DNA of 64,000 nucleotides from an uncultured Sphingobacteriaceae bacterium (lineage in GTDB: Bacteria > Bacteroidota > Bacteroidia > Sphingobacteriales > Sphingobacteriaceae): assembly GCA_946480915.1 (NCBI GenBank), contig CAMLLO010000019.1:18907-82906 (forward strand), in the 5' to 3' direction. Shown here one piece after another: positions 17,013 through 26,048 of the stretch. The notes below the pieces were generated by a model. The model saw nothing but the letters and a program-made list of their open reading frames with translations. It made no database searches and had not been told where the DNA came from. The first letter of the stretch is position 1. Each line of letters opens with the position of its first letter. Made by a program: the position numbers and the translations under genes.

Positions 17013-19376
17013 TTATTCAGACCTTAAATTATTAACAGGATTAGTGAGCGCTGCCTTGATTGTGTGAAAGCAGGTGATAATTAAAGCTATTAGTAATGCA
17101 ATTACTCCGGCTAAAGCAAAGACCCACCACCGGATTTCCACTTTATAAGCAAAATTCTGAAGCCATTTTTCCATCGCCCACCACCCAATCGGCGAAGCGA
17201 TTAGAATGGCAACGCACACCAGCTTTAAAAAGTCCTTCGATAGTAAAGCAGTAATTCCGGCTATAGAAGCACCTAACACCTTTCGGATGCCAATCTCTTT
17301 TGTCCGTTGTTCTGCTGCTAATGCCGCAAGGCTGAATAATCCTAATGCAGATATTACAATTGTTATCACGGCAAGCACCAGGATTAATGAAGAGGTTTGC
17401 TGATCGCGTTTGTAAAGATTATTAAATGCATCATCTAAAAAGATATATTCCAGTGGACTTTCGGGTACCAGTTTTTTCCAGGCTCTTTCAATGCTTTGTA
17501 ATCCGACTGATGTATTAGACCCAGTTCGGACAACAAATTGATTTCTCCATCCCGAATTATTAAATATGACCAGCGAACCCGTTTTTTCGTGTAAGCTCTT
17601 AAATGAAAAATCTTTGACAACACCAACTATTTGGCCGCTTACACCGCGAAAAGTGAAAGGCTGACCTATTACGGGTGCCGGAAGCTTTAAATATTTCACA
17701 GCGGTTTCATTTACAATAAAGTCATGTTTGGAATTAGTTTCACCCTGCCGAAACCACCTGCCTTCTTTCATTTGCAATTGCAAAGTTTTTTGAAAATCAG
17801 CATCTGCAGAAAGTTGCGAAATCACCGGCTTATAGCTGGCATCCCGCCCTTCCCAGTCTGCACAGTCTGTACACATGCTTCCATTATTTACTACCGATTG
17901 GCTGGAAGTTGACACACTTTCAATACCGCTTTGTGAAAATAATTCCTGCTTTATTTTTAGCAACAGCAATTCTTGACGTTCGCCGCTAACAGAAGATGGC
18001 AATCGAAAAGACAAAACCTGCGATCTATTATAACCCGGATTGATTGTTTGTATTAATTGCATTTGCCGGTAAATAATAATAGTACCGGCTATAAGTACAA
18101 TCGAAACCGTAAACTGAAGTATTACAAGGCTTTTTCTAAAAGATGTGTCTTTCATTTTAAGAAGGGAGCGACCACTAAATACTTTTATTGGTTTAAAAGA
18201 AGAGAGCATTATTCCCGGGTAAATGCTATTAAGTAAAGTAGCAGTAAACACAGTAATTGCCAGTACTTTCCACAATCCTATTGATAATATAGGCATGGCA
18301 AAAGTTCTTCCGGTAATTTGATTGAAAGCAGGTAGACTCAGCTTTACCAGAACAAGCGTAGTTAACAGGGCAATTAAACTAATCAGTATAGACTCAATAA
18401 CGAATTGAAAAAACAGATCAGACCTTCGTGCACCACTGATTTTCCTAACGCTTATTTCCCGGGCACGTAAACTGGCTTTTGCGGTGGTAAGGTTTACATA
18501 GTTTATACAAGCTACCAGCAATAATATAAAGCCAAGAAAACAGAATACGTAGACCGTACTGCGATTACCGTGAATAAAAACCGAGTTCTGTATTTCATCC
18601 TCAAAATGCATTTCATTTAGTGAAATCATGCCGATGGAGGAGTCTTCATGCTTTTTCATCACGTCGGTTATTTTCTTCACAATGTTATCCAGCCTGCCCC
18701 CCGGAACCACTTTGACAAAGGTTAAATAATTGGCATTGCTCCAATTTTCATCATTTTCACGTACTCGTTTATTGGTAAGTATAGCAGCGATGGGTATAAA
18801 TGCTTTGTATTGAAAACTAGAATTGACAGGTGCATCCTTTACAACTCCTGTTACCTGATAATTTATACTGTCTATACGGATAGTTTCATCTACCGCGGGG
18901 CTGTTATTAAAAAGCTTTCTGGCTTCTGATGAGCTAAGAATGACACTGAAAATATTTTGATTGAATAAAGTCGGGCTGCCCTCTATAAATTCGTAATCAA
19001 ACAAACTAAACCACTGATCATCTACGTACGCGCAATCTTTCTCATAAAACTGCTTATTGTTGATATTGAACACCGGCGGGTTAGTTATATATAACCGTGA
19101 AGTTTTTTCAATTTCAGGTACTTCTTTTTTTATAGCTTCGGCTAAAAGCAAAGGCGTAGTTTCCCAAGTCCAACCGGTAGTCGGAAGACGAGTAGTGAGG
19201 CGGTAGATCCTGTTTTCATCTTTATGATAATTATCGAAATTCAATTCGTTCTGCACCCAAACCATAATCAGAACTGCAGCAGTCATACCTACAGAAAGAC
19301 CAGCAATATTTATCAGGCCGGTGACCTTGTTTTTCCATAGACTGCGCCAGGCAGTCTTGAAATAGTTTTTTAGCAT
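17013..19376 (-). CDS. FtsX-like ABC permease, array member 5
   Basis: 787 residues, complete two-halved MacB_PCD/FtsX layout. The first coupling motif is unusual (REISVRKISGAR) while the second is canonical (KEIGIRKVLGAS). The C-terminus is NPVNNLRSE. The second periplasmic domain has a close Cys pair in MCTDCADWEGRD; member 7 has a similar Cys pair (DCDVCSTG) at the equivalent place, so these copies may share a disulfide or metal site in the exported-substrate domain (inference). It is 5 bp from member 4 and 1 bp from member 6. Confidence 0.9.
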   Translation of the reverse strand: MLKNYFKTAWRSLWKNKVTGLINIAGLSVGMTAAVLIMVWVQNELNFDNYHKDENRIYRLTTRLPTTGWTWETTPLLLAEAIKKEVPEIEKTSRLYITNPPVFNINNKQFYEKDCAYVDDQWFSLFDYEFIEGSPTLFNQNIFSVILSSSEARKLFNNSPAVDETIRIDSINYQVTGVVKDAPVNSSFQYKAFIPIAAILTNKRVRENDENWSNANYLTFVKVVPGGRLDNIVKKITDVMKKHEDSSIGMISLNEMHFEDEIQNSVFIHGNRSTVYVFCFLGFILLLVACINYVNLTTAKASLRAREISVRKISGARRSDLFFQFVIESILISLIALLTTLVLVKLSLPAFNQITGRTFAMPILSIGLWKVLAITVFTATLLNSIYPGIMLSSFKPIKVFSGRSLLKMKDTSFRKSLVILQFTVSIVLIAGTIIIYRQMQLIQTINPGYNRSQVLSFRLPSSVSGERQELLLLKIKQELFSQSGIESVSTSSQSVVNNGSMCTDCADWEGRDASYKPVISQLSADADFQKTLQLQMKEGRWFRQGETNSKHDFIVNETAVKYLKLPAPVIGQPFTFRGVSGQIVGVVKDFSFKSLHEKTGSLVIFNNSGWRNQFVVRTGSNTSVGLQSIERAWKKLVPESPLEYIFLDDAFNNLYKRDQQTSSLILVLAVITIVISALGLFSLAALAAEQRTKEIGIRKVLGASIAGITALLSKDFLKLVCVAILIASPIGWWAMEKWLQNFAYKVEIRWWVFALAGVIALLIALIITCFHTIKAALTNPVNNLRSE

Positions 19377-19377
19377 C

Positions 19378-21768
19378 TCATTCAGATCTTAAGTTTTTTA
19401 CGGGATTAGCTATAGCGGCCTTAACTGCCTGGAAACTGATCGTTATTGCAGCAATTGCAATTATAATCGCCCCAGCTGCAATAAATATCCACCCACTGAT
19501 ATTCATTCTATATGAAAAACTTTGCAGCCACACATTAGCCGCCCACCAGCCTAATGGCATTGAAATTAATACTGAGACCAGGATGAGGCGTATAAAATCC
19601 TTGCTAAGTAATAAGCTCAGGTCACTGATACCGGCGCCTAATATCTTTCTGATCCCTATTTCTTTTGTCCGCTGGCTTACTAAAAATGCGCTCAGGGCAA
19701 ATAATCCCATGATGGAAATGAGAATCGCTAGAAGAGCAAAAAAGGTAATAATCTTTTGCAGCCTTACATGTGCGGCAAAAAGTCTCTGAAAGTTGTCGTC
19801 CAGGAAAGAATACCGGATGGGAGTATCCGGATCAATGGTTTTCCAGGCACTTTCAATAGCATCAACAGACTTTTTGACCTGTGCGCCATTTAATTTTACC
19901 AATATGCCCCCTCCTGATTGAAACCTGCAGGCTTTATTGCCGATTGTGAAGACAGTTGGCTGTATCAGTCTCTCAAAGCCTGATACGTTGAAATCGTTCA
20001 CAATGCCAATTACCTGAACGGCAACACTATCACAATAAGGAAATGATATCGTCGCTCCGATGGGGTTTTCAATATTTAATTTTTTTGCTGCACTTTCATT
20101 AATGACGGCAGTTCGGGTGTTTTGATCCGCATAGCGGTTATCAAATAATCTTCCTGCCCTTAATCCAATGCTAAGAGTTTTAAAGTAATCATCACTTACC
20201 TTAACTGATACCATCCTGTACTCTTTCTCACGGCATTTAAAATTAATGGTAGAAGTATCACTGCTTGCATCACCCGGAACCGTAGTGGTTTTAGATACAT
20301 ACTGCACACCGGATATATTTAATAAGACACTCCTTGTCAGATCAAAATCCTGATCCCGTACTTTTTGAGGTGCTTCGAGCCGCATTACCTGGTCGGGTAT
20401 AAAACCTTTGTCTTTTGTTTGCATGAAACGCATTTGGTTTCTTATTACCAACGTGCTCATAATAAAAAAGGCAGCAACAACAAACTGAACCACTATAAGT
20501 GAATTTCGAAAAGCAGTCCCCTTTGTCCCTCTTGTATAATCGCCTCTTAAAACCTTTGTAATATTATAGCGGGCAAGAAAAAAAGATGGGTACAGGCTGG
20601 AAAGAATAATTACGCCCAGCAAACACAATGTAATTTGCACGGAAAGAGACAGTAATGTACCGGATTGAAAGAAGCTGAGATTAATGTTAAATGAACTATT
20701 GAAGTAAGGCAGTAAAAGGTTAACCAAAAGCAGGGCTATGCAGAGACTTAAAAAACATTGAAGCGCAATTTCACACATAAATTGCCATTGCAATTGCCTC
20801 ATTCCTGAACCTAATACTTTTCTTACACCAACTTCTTTTGCTCTTCTTACCGAAGCTGCGATAGAAAGATTGCTGAAGTTAATGGCCCCGGCAAGTAGTA
20901 ATAATGAAGCCAATACTAGCAACACGGAAACGGTGATAAAATTACTTGATCCGTGCTTTGGAAAATTGTGTATATCTGAAACAGCATCAACAAACAAGCC
21001 TTCCTGGTGCCCGGCTTTCCGAAAAGCATTAAGGGATTGGTTGTTTTTCTTCAGGCGGGCATTATAATAAACCGTATTAATTTCCTGTTCAAGCTCAGGC
21101 CCCGATTTTTCTGATTTTGTCTTTACATAAGTCAGATAAGAATAATTCTCCCAAAAATTATTTGACTTTTCGTAAGGACTGCGGTAAATGAATTGCGCAT
21201 TTAAATGACTGGGTGTAGTCGACCGTTCGATAATGCCGGTTACCTCGCATTCAAAAGAATTAAACAGTTTGATAGTTTTACCAATAGGATTGGCACGATC
21301 AAATAGTTTTCCGGCAACATCCCGGCTTATTATAATAGCATTTGGTTTATCTAATACAGTGGCTGCATTTCCGTTACTTATTTCGTATGGGAATACCTTT
21401 AAAAAGCAAGAATCGGCTTCTATTCCTCCTTTCTGGAAAATCTTTTTTTCCGCTGTGCTTAGCAATACTTCAAAATCAGCGGCGGGCTGCATAGTCGTGG
21501 CTACTTCTATGGCGGGTACCTGTTCCTTCAGAAGCTCTGCCAAGGGGGCTGGTGTAGTGGGCCGAATGTCGTCGTCTGTACGAAGCGATACTTTATAGAC
21601 CCGTTTTAAAGAACTATCCCATGTATCATAACTCAGCTCATAGTTCAGGTAAAGCAGTATGATTATAAAGCCCGTTAACCCTGCTGCCAATCCAAAAATA
21701 TTAATGAAACTAAAAGCCTTGTTACTTTTGAGATTTCTCCAGGCTATTTTAAAATAATATAGCATCAT
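19378..21768 (-). CDS. FtsX-like ABC permease, array member 6
   Basis: 796 residues. The start is MMLYYFKIAWRN; either Met could be used, and the second matches the other members better. Coupling motifs are KEVGVRKVLGSG and KEIGIRKILGAG, and the C-terminus is NPVKNLRSE. The first residues after TM1 (YELSYDTWD) match the family pattern. Upstream of its start lies the graveyard at about 21797-22592, where earlier array members were deleted. It may therefore have lost its original upstream neighbour and now depend on read-through from the DUF4097 gene or on a new promoter there. Confidence 0.9.
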   Translation of the reverse strand: MMLYYFKIAWRNLKSNKAFSFINIFGLAAGLTGFIIILLYLNYELSYDTWDSSLKRVYKVSLRTDDDIRPTTPAPLAELLKEQVPAIEVATTMQPAADFEVLLSTAEKKIFQKGGIEADSCFLKVFPYEISNGNAATVLDKPNAIIISRDVAGKLFDRANPIGKTIKLFNSFECEVTGIIERSTTPSHLNAQFIYRSPYEKSNNFWENYSYLTYVKTKSEKSGPELEQEINTVYYNARLKKNNQSLNAFRKAGHQEGLFVDAVSDIHNFPKHGSSNFITVSVLLVLASLLLLAGAINFSNLSIAASVRRAKEVGVRKVLGSGMRQLQWQFMCEIALQCFLSLCIALLLVNLLLPYFNSSFNINLSFFQSGTLLSLSVQITLCLLGVIILSSLYPSFFLARYNITKVLRGDYTRGTKGTAFRNSLIVVQFVVAAFFIMSTLVIRNQMRFMQTKDKGFIPDQVMRLEAPQKVRDQDFDLTRSVLLNISGVQYVSKTTTVPGDASSDTSTINFKCREKEYRMVSVKVSDDYFKTLSIGLRAGRLFDNRYADQNTRTAVINESAAKKLNIENPIGATISFPYCDSVAVQVIGIVNDFNVSGFERLIQPTVFTIGNKACRFQSGGGILVKLNGAQVKKSVDAIESAWKTIDPDTPIRYSFLDDNFQRLFAAHVRLQKIITFFALLAILISIMGLFALSAFLVSQRTKEIGIRKILGAGISDLSLLLSKDFIRLILVSVLISMPLGWWAANVWLQSFSYRMNISGWIFIAAGAIIIAIAAITISFQAVKAAIANPVKNLRSE

Positions 21769-21796
21769 GATTTTATACTCTTTTTTTAAAATGAGC

Positions 21797-21853
21797 TTAT
21801 TCCGTTCGTAATGACTTCACAGGATTTGCCACTGTCATCTTATAATTTTGATG
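21797..21853 (-). pseudogene. C-terminal stub of a deleted FtsX-like permease
   Basis: Read on the minus strand, this short stretch encodes HQNYKMTVANPVKSLRTE and then a stop, which is the invariant C-terminus of the array permeases (ANPVKSLRTE). Nothing of the rest of the protein remains in frame upstream. It lies 28 bp upstream of member 6's start codon, exactly the position where the previous permease should end. The simplest reading is that a whole permease was removed by deletion, leaving only its last 18 codons. Confidence 0.75.
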
Positions 21854-21976
21854 CCATATTTATAAATTATTGAATATCAAAATCTTACAAAGGCACTATA
21901 CTCTTTTGTGTTCGAATCCGAACAGCCACTGCACGCTTTTGGTCAATCTCTTTAATGCCTGAAAGGCACCCATCTG

Positions 21977-22075
21977 TTATTTCAAATGCAGCTCAACCCC
22001 TCCCAAACCACCGTTCACTAATACATCGATATTGTTGAAAGTTTTTCCATAAAGTTTGTTGATATTATATTGCAT
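21977..22075 (-). other. Short orphan reading frame among permease remnants
   Basis: A 32-codon frame (MQYNINKLYGKTFNN... ending VELHLK) begins 9 bp after the stop of the permease stub at 22085. The spacing resembles the next gene of an operon, but the sequence does not look like a permease N-terminus and no family was recognised. It may be a leftover of another gene lost when the array contracted. It could also be chance. Confidence 0.25.
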
Positions 22076-22084
22076 GTTCTGCCT

Positions 22085-22592
22085 TTATTCGGTTCTTAGA
22101 TTCTTAACAGGATTTGCGTTAGCAGCTTTCAATGTTTGGGCACATATCGTAATAAGGGCAATGCCCGTCATAACTAAACCACTCAGCATAAATGCTGTCC
22201 AGTCAATATCTGCCTTATAAGCGAAGCCCTCCAGCCATTTGTTAAGGATTGTCCAGGCAATGGGTATCGAGATAACAAATGCCAGGAGTACCGGTCTGAT
22301 AAAGTAGAGAAGAGCAAGACGATTTGCAGAGTCAACAAAGCTTTCGCCCATGGCATCTTTACCTTTGATATCAACCTCAATACTCCCAAAGAAAATTCAT
22401 AATCTTTCAAGATCATGCAGCCATCTCCAGGCATAGAATTAAGAAAAATTTCTTTCCGTTTTTCCCTATCGCTTTTGCAGTACGGTTAATCACTTCCCAA
22501 CTAGCCTTGTCAGTAATATCAGGCGACTTAGTTTGGGCAGTGAGCGATAGGCTGAAACATAGCGTAATAAACGCTAAATGTAAATTTCTCAT
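22085..22592 (-). pseudogene. Chimeric remnant: 5' end of a secreted concanavalin-like (DUF1080-type) gene joined to a permease 3' end
   Basis: From 22592 the minus strand encodes a start and signal peptide (MRNLHLAFITLCFSLSLTAQ), then WEVINRTAKAIGKNGKKFF. With one inferred missing base near 22440 it continues as NSMPGDGCMILKDYEFSLG, and with a second near 22388 as SIEVDIKGKDAMGESFV. This resembles the start of secreted family-16/DUF1080-type concanavalin-like proteins of Bacteroidota. At about 22325 it passes without a stop into a permease C-terminus (IPIAWTILNKWLEGFAYK...NPVKNLRTE). Two broken genes have been fused by deletion. The 88-residue open frame 22085-22351 is the only uninterrupted part. 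Confidence 0.7.
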
Positions 22593-22611
22593 AATTCCAG
22601 ATCGGTCTTGT

Positions 22612-23655
22612 TTAATTAATAAAATCCAACTTTATTCTCCCGCTCCCAGTCTTCATAGTTACCGGCACCCCACCCCCATTCAGCGTACCGCTTATTTCGT
22701 GATCTTCTTTCTTTCCGCTGAAATTATTTAATGTACTAACATTGATTTTTTGTGCAAACAACTTCAAATCGAGTCCTTGTTTATCAGGCATCTCCAGGTC
22801 TATATTTCCACTGGAATTAGTTAACCTGACATACTTACCCAACTTCACTAGCTCTACATGGATGCTGCCTCCGCTGGTTGATGCTTCGAGGCTGCAAGCC
22901 ATATCCTCCAAGCCAATGCTGCCACCAGAAGTATGGGTAATTAATTCTCCTTTGATATTATCGCCGTGGATAGAGCCTCCGCTAGTTTTCGCTTCAATTG
23001 TTCCAGCAAGGTCGATAAGACTTAATGAGCCGCCAGAGGTCGCAAGCTTAATTCTACCACTGCAATCTTCTGCTTTAATACTACCGCCGCTTGTTCGTAA
23101 ATCGATGTTATCACTGCAATCGGACACATCGATGCTTCCCCCTGAAGTTCTGCCGTTAATTTTTCCGCTTAGGTCTTCAAGACGAAGACTGCCCCCACTG
23201 GTAGCAAAATTTTGATTTCCTTTCAGGTCAGATAAGTTGATACTACCCCCGCTTGTAGCGAGGTCTGTGGAAACATTCTGCTGAACGAATATTTTATATG
23301 AAATACTTAATTGCCGCTTCCAGTTCATGTTTCTATCCTTTGGCTTTGCAATTACACTAAGCTTGTTATTGGAGATTGATACGGATAAGTCATAATCCTC
23401 ATCCATGCGTTTCTTAATTTCCTCTTTCGAAACAGCGACATAGTTGCCATTGTGTGTTACATAAACTTCCAGACGGGTCTCACCTGTACTAACACCAGTA
23501 ACCTGAATACTGCCACCCGAAGTTCGTGCGTAGACATTCTGAATATTTTCCTTAGTTAACGACCGCGTTAAGTAGGCTTCCTTATTTCCATTAAATTGTG
23601 CTTTTACAGCAGAACTAAGGAAAAGGATGATTAAAAAGGCAAGGTTCTTTTTCAT
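22612..23655 (-). CDS. DUF4097 family exported beta-repeat protein
   Basis: 347 residues. A signal peptide (1-19, ending VKAQ) is followed by a region with nine TSGGS motifs spaced about 16-25 residues apart, each on a beta strand, giving the right-handed beta-helix or adhesin-like stack of the DUF4097 family. The C-terminal part (about 275-347) lacks TSGGS and ends LNGGGVPVTMKTGSGRIKLDF. DUF4097 proteins are cell-envelope proteins of unknown role, often co-expressed with sigma-factor or stress-related membrane genes. Here it lies 22 bp downstream of permease member 7, so it is in the export operon and could be a substrate or a periplasmic partner (inference). Confidence 0.88.
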   Translation of the reverse strand: MKKNLAFLIILFLSSAVKAQFNGNKEAYLTRSLTKENIQNVYARTSGGSIQVTGVSTGETRLEVYVTHNGNYVAVSKEEIKKRMDEDYDLSVSISNNKLSVIAKPKDRNMNWKRQLSISYKIFVQQNVSTDLATSGGSINLSDLKGNQNFATSGGSLRLEDLSGKINGRTSGGSIDVSDCSDNIDLRTSGGSIKAEDCSGRIKLATSGGSLSLIDLAGTIEAKTSGGSIHGDNIKGELITHTSGGSIGLEDMACSLEASTSGGSIHVELVKLGKYVRLTNSSGNIDLEMPDKQGLDLKLFAQKINVSTLNNFSGKKEDHEISGTLNGGGVPVTMKTGSGRIKLDFIN

Positions 23656-23677
23656 GATAATATGTTTAGATTGTTAT

Positions 23678-26038
23678 TTATTCTATTTTTAAACTCTTTA
23701 TTGGATTTGCTTTTGCCACTTTAAGTGCTTGCATTCCTACAGTAGCCCATGCAATAATTAATGCACTTAGTCCGGCGCCAACAAAACTCCACCATTCTAA
23801 ATCAATCCGGTAAGCAAATCCATTCAGCCAGTGCTTAGCAATGAAATAGCTTAGCGGCAAAGCAATTAAAATAGCTAGCAATACCATTTTAGTAAAGTCA
23901 TTCGATAAAAGGCGCATAATGCCGAACTCACTTAAGCCAAGAACTTTTCGTATACCTATTTCTTTGAGTCTTCTTTCAGCAGTAAAAGCTACAAGCCCAA
24001 ATAAACCCAGGCAGGAAATAATTATCGCTAGTGCTGCGAAATAACGGGATAATACAGAAACCCGTTGCTCGGCCACATATTGAGACTGATACTCTTCATC
24101 TAGAAACTTAAAATCAAATGGATGACCCGGATTAAACTTCTGATGTAATTTCTGAAGCTGAGTGATAGTCTCCTTCTCTTTGCCGGCTGTAATTTTGACC
24201 ATAATAATATCCGTTTCAGCGGGCTGAAGAGTTATAAATAAAGGTTTTACCTTTTCGTGGAGCGACTGAAAGTGAAAGTCTTTAGCCACAGCCAGGATCT
24301 CCATTTTTTTATCTCCTTGCTGCACTATTTTCCCAACAGGGTTTTTAAGACCCATGACTTCAATAGCAGCTTCATTGAAAATAATCCCTGAATCATCCTT
24401 ACTAAAATTTTTAGAAAATGTCCGCCCCTCCTTCATCTTCATATCAAGCATCTCAATCATTCCATAATTAACTTTTAGCATTTCAAAAGCTATCGACTGC
24501 TCAGGAGTCCTTCCTTCCCAAAAAATATCACCTGTCGAACATACATCGCAGTCAGGGAGAACTCCCCAAATACTGGATGCATTCTTAACCCCAGGTATTT
24601 TTTTTACTTCAGAAAGGAAGGCTTCCTGGTTTTTTCGAACATTATCTTCAGTTTCAAAATATAGGATGTTATCCCTATTGTAGCCTAAGTTCTTTGTTTG
24701 AACGTATTCCAGTTGTTTATAGACAACAAATACGGCCACTATTAATATTATTGAAATTGTGAACTGAATGATTACTAATCCTTTCCTTACTAAAATATCC
24801 GCTAATGAATTGGTTAAGCTCCCCTTTAATACAGATACAGGTTTGAAACGAGACAGGTAAAATGCCGGGTAGCTTCCTGATAAAATTCCTGTAAATAAAG
24901 TGATGGTAATAAGAGTTAAAATTAAGTGAGTGTCGAAATGAAGGGAAAGTTGCTTTCCCGTAACTTGGTTGGTGTAAGGGAGAATAAGGAAAACCAGTAC
25001 AAGGGCAATTGCAAGCGATAAAAAAGCCATCATCATCGATTCGACCAAAAACTGGCTGATAAGGGTAACTTTTCTTGCGCCTACAACTTTTTTAATTCCT
25101 ACCTCCTTCATTCTCCTCGATGCCCTTGCGGTGGATAAGTTCATAAAATTAATACAAGCAATAACCAGGATAAATAGCCCAACAATAGAAAATAATTTCA
25201 CATACTCAATCCTGCCACCTGCCTGTGCTCCATTTTCATATTTCCCATAAAGATATCCCTCAGAATAAGGGCGAATAAATACAGACCGGTTAGTTGCACC
25301 CGTTTTACTTTTTAGCAGACCCGAAATTTTCTGGTTAAATTCTTCCGCATTTGTACCTTTCTTTAAAGTCAAATAAGCCTTTGTTCCATCGTTACCCCAA
25401 TCTTTAACCCATGGAGCTATCTCTTTAAATTTTTCAAACGAGAAAACAAAATCGAATTTCTCGGAAGAATTATGGGGTACACCTTTAAAAACACCTGAAA
25501 CTGTTACTTTTATTTTACGGTCCCATTCCCATTCAAGGGTCTTTCCTATGATATGCTGAGTAGTGTTAAATAGTCTTAGAGCCAGTTCTTCAGATATCGC
25601 AACAGAGTTCTTATCCTTTAGCACCTCATTCTTATCTCCCTGAAGAAGGTCAAAAGAGAAAATGTTGAAGAACTCATTACTTACAAATTGTCCAGGTGCT
25701 TTTACTTTAATTCCCTTATCAGTTGTTAGAGTGAAGGGAATACTTGTAACAGCTGTTGCATATTCAACTTCAGGCATTTGTTCCACTAAAGTTTCTGCCA
25801 CAAGTCCTGATGTCATATCTTCTATTGCAATGCCATCAGCAAATTCTTGCCGTTCCATAACCTGGAAAAGACGGTTGTCTTTTGTATGAAACTTATCGAA
25901 TGAAAGTTCATCGTTCACCCAGAGGTAAATGATTAAGGCACAAGCCAAGCCTGTTGATAAGCCAATGAGGTTTATGTAGAAGGTACTTTTAAACCGTTTT
26001 AAGCTCCGGTATATTATAATGAGGTTATGCTTGTACAT
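23678..26038 (-). CDS. FtsX-like ABC permease, array member 7
   Basis: 786 residues. The N-terminus (MYKHNLIIIYRSLKRFKST) differs from the MLKNYFKIAWRN start of most members, but TM1 and all later landmarks are present. Coupling motifs are KEVGIKKVVGAR and KEIGIRKVLGLS, and the C-terminus is NPIKSLKIE. It groups with members 4 and 8 by the ACINFMNLSTA block. The second periplasmic domain contains PDCDVCSTGD, a close Cys pair comparable to that of member 5. It is 10 bp from member 8 and 22 bp upstream of the DUF4097 gene. Confidence 0.9.
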   Translation of the reverse strand: MYKHNLIIIYRSLKRFKSTFYINLIGLSTGLACALIIYLWVNDELSFDKFHTKDNRLFQVMERQEFADGIAIEDMTSGLVAETLVEQMPEVEYATAVTSIPFTLTTDKGIKVKAPGQFVSNEFFNIFSFDLLQGDKNEVLKDKNSVAISEELALRLFNTTQHIIGKTLEWEWDRKIKVTVSGVFKGVPHNSSEKFDFVFSFEKFKEIAPWVKDWGNDGTKAYLTLKKGTNAEEFNQKISGLLKSKTGATNRSVFIRPYSEGYLYGKYENGAQAGGRIEYVKLFSIVGLFILVIACINFMNLSTARASRRMKEVGIKKVVGARKVTLISQFLVESMMMAFLSLAIALVLVFLILPYTNQVTGKQLSLHFDTHLILTLITITLFTGILSGSYPAFYLSRFKPVSVLKGSLTNSLADILVRKGLVIIQFTISIILIVAVFVVYKQLEYVQTKNLGYNRDNILYFETEDNVRKNQEAFLSEVKKIPGVKNASSIWGVLPDCDVCSTGDIFWEGRTPEQSIAFEMLKVNYGMIEMLDMKMKEGRTFSKNFSKDDSGIIFNEAAIEVMGLKNPVGKIVQQGDKKMEILAVAKDFHFQSLHEKVKPLFITLQPAETDIIMVKITAGKEKETITQLQKLHQKFNPGHPFDFKFLDEEYQSQYVAEQRVSVLSRYFAALAIIISCLGLFGLVAFTAERRLKEIGIRKVLGLSEFGIMRLLSNDFTKMVLLAILIALPLSYFIAKHWLNGFAYRIDLEWWSFVGAGLSALIIAWATVGMQALKVAKANPIKSLKIE

Positions 26039-26048
26039 ATGATGGTTA

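Noticed and set aside
22742..23215. Repeat-rich plus-strand open frame, at first sight CRISPR-like spacing
   Set aside because: The regular repeats are the TSGGS codons of the DUF4097 gene on the other strand, and the units are neither identical nor separated by unique spacers.
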